Shown here one piece after another: positions 63,187 through 64,000 of a DNA stretch of 64,000 bases. The position numbers and the translations under genes were made by a program. The notes under the pieces are model-generated. The model saw only the letters and a list, made by a program, of their open reading frames with translations, did not search any database and was not told the origin of the DNA. Within the stretch, counting starts at the first letter, position 1. Each line of letters starts with the position of its first letter. Source of the DNA: Rhodospirillales bacterium (GTDB taxonomy: Bacteria > Pseudomonadota > Alphaproteobacteria > Acetobacterales > Acetobacteraceae); NCBI GenBank assembly GCA_025352565.1, contig JANXTF010000125.1, positions 42,047-106,046 of the forward strand, in the 5' to 3' direction.

Positions 63187-63675
63187 ATGGCGGTGGCGTT
63201 CCATTACGAGGATTACGAGGCGGTCGAACTCGGCCATTCCTGGACCAGCGTCGGCAGGACCATCGGCGAGAGCGACATCCTGACCTTCGCCGGGATGACC
63301 GGCGACTTCCATCCGCTGCACACCGACGCCGAGGCCGCGCGCGCGAGCGGCTATGGCGAGCGGATCGCACACGGCTACCTGACCGCCTCCATCGCGGCCG
63401 GGCTTGCATACCGGGTCGGCCTCGACGAGGGAACGGCCTATGCCCTGCTGCAAATCAACTGGAGGTTCGGGCGTCCGGTGATGATCGGCGACACGATCAC
63501 GGTGCGGATCGTCCTCACCGGCCGGCGCGGCTCCAAATCCCATCCCGCGCACGGCATCGTGGAGCGCCGATACGAGGTCGAGAATCAACGCCGCGAGTGC
63601 GTCGCCACCGGCGAGATCGCCCTGCTGTGCAAGCGCCGGGGGGCGGAAGTCGCGTTAGGGTTTGACGGCAATTAA
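63187..63675 (+). CDS. MaoC-family (R)-specific enoyl-CoA hydratase-like protein
   Basis: A 162-residue hot-dog protein. The hydratase motif is visible as FAGMTGDFHPLHTDAEAAR, with Asp and His; the usual Asn is His here (DxHPxH). ERIAHGYLTASIAAGL and the C-terminal FGRPVMIGDTITVRI match MaoC. It probably hydrates an enoyl-CoA formed from the product of the CoA ligase. The ATG at 63187 has GGGAG just upstream. Confidence 0.87.
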   Translation: MAVAFHYEDYEAVELGHSWTSVGRTIGESDILTFAGMTGDFHPLHTDAEAARASGYGERIAHGYLTASIAAGLAYRVGLDEGTAYALLQINWRFGRPVMIGDTITVRIVLTGRRGSKSHPAHGIVERRYEVENQRRECVATGEIALLCKRRGAEVALGFDGN

Positions 63676-63710
63676 TCGCTTCAAAATTCGCACAGCCCTA
63701 TCATCCCGTC

Positions 63711-63790
63711 ATGGTCGGCGGAGGCCGACCATCCACGACTTTCCGAGACCCGCGCCGCAAGCCGTGGATGGTCCGCCTTCGCGGACCACG
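63711..63790. repeat. Intergenic palindromic repeat (REP-like) after the MaoC gene
   Basis: Two hairpins, ATGGTCGG/CCGACCAT (63711-63732) and TGGTCCGC/GCGGACCA (about 63769-63788), are also joined by GACCATCCACG (63727-63737) pairing with CGTGGATGGTC (63763-63773). The style matches palindromic intergenic repeats common in alphaproteobacteria. Together with the istB fragment it marks an accessory junction. Confidence 0.6.
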
Positions 63791-63862
63791 ACGTGGCGGA
63801 GTTCGTACGCGACTCCAACTGATTCAGGTATTTACCAACCGACGCTTAGTGGTTGAAATCTG

Positions 63863-64000
63863 AGGCTTCAGCGCCAGCTCGCCGCCTACAAGCTGCTGGT
63901 GATCGACGAGCTCGGGTATGTGCCGCTGTCGCAAACCGGCGCCGAGTTGCTGTTCGAGGTGTTCAGCCAGCGCTACGAGCGTGGCTCGACCATCGTCACC
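63863..64000 (+). mobile_element. istB: IS21-family istB helper ATPase fragment, 5'-truncated, runs off the window
   Basis: In frame from 63863 to the window end the sequence reads RLQRQLAAYKLLVIDELGYV, then PLSQTGAELLFEVFSQRYER and GSTIVT. This is the Walker B region (LLVIDELGY) of IstB. A stop (TGA at 63854-63856) and unrelated sequence precede it, so the N-terminal half with Walker A is missing. It is a relic of an IS21 element; the rest may lie beyond the window. Confidence 0.85.

Overview
The window is about 64 kb of GC-rich, densely coding bacterial chromosome, with ordinary Shine-Dalgarno sites and many ATGA or TGATG gene overlaps. The family mix suggests an alphaproteobacterium, probably Acetobacteraceae (Rhodospirillales). 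It includes an NAD-linked Mo/W formate dehydrogenase beside an oxalate/formate-type antiporter, a URC-type uracil gene pair, NhaA with a structured leader, HpnL-like and DUF3108 proteins, a branched-chain ABC transporter and many SDRs. The taxonomic call is inference. I saw no tRNA, rRNA, CRISPR array or phage genes. The only transposon trace is an IS21 istB fragment at the right edge.

Layout. 1-4.8 kb: end of a GNAT gene, an FMN-binding stress protein behind a structured RNA leader, a thioesterase remnant, upp overlapping a URC1/RibA-like gene, and a flavin monooxygenase. 5.0-11.3 kb: an orphan catabolic/transport island with a class IV aminotransferase, two PotB/PotC-like permeases without ATPase or binding protein, a cysteine-poor Asp/Glu-racemase-fold protein, MmgE/PrpD and an LLM monooxygenase. 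11.3-19.8 kb: single-domain receiver, EAL phosphodiesterase, acyl-CoA synthetase, nhaA with a second copy of the RNA leader, aldose epimerase, a truncated AAA ATPase, and a stress/envelope group (CsbD, secreted Met/Thr/Pro protein, glycine-zipper protein, DUF3108). 19.8-24.7 kb: BTAD/TPR regulator divergent from a 52-residue peptide gene with an internal duplication, then two perfect hairpins and a DUF6065-like gene. This is the best candidate here for an undescribed peptide system.

24.8-36.4 kb: TerB-like gene; a dehydratase-SDR-FAH operon that fits non-phosphorylative sugar-acid breakdown to 2,4-diketo acids; MAPEG; a catalytically degenerate SDR; rpmI-rplT; pheS-pheT; and an oxalate/formate antiporter with its tiny partner protein. 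36.5-49 kb: fused gamma-beta and alpha subunits of formate dehydrogenase, DHA2 exporter, cytosolic sulfite-oxidase-fold protein, DapA-family lyase, kynureninase, small membrane protein, GST, glyoxalase II with divergent methyltransferase, and an MBL hydrolase preceded by a repeat-containing mini-ORF.

49.1-63.7 kb: one large catabolic cluster. It holds E1beta, E1alpha and E2 of a 2-oxoacid/acetoin dehydrogenase without E3, two SDRs and an SMP-30 lactonase on the minus strand. Divergent from these are LivK, LivH, LivM, a fused LivG-LivF ATPase, a small acidic protein, a PaaK-like CoA ligase, a TetR regulator, a divergent SDR and a MaoC hydratase. Two similar palindromes in the divergent promoter region are plausible operators. 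The likely logic is uptake, CoA activation and oxidation of an unidentified acid, with TetR control. The window ends in a palindromic repeat and the istB fragment.
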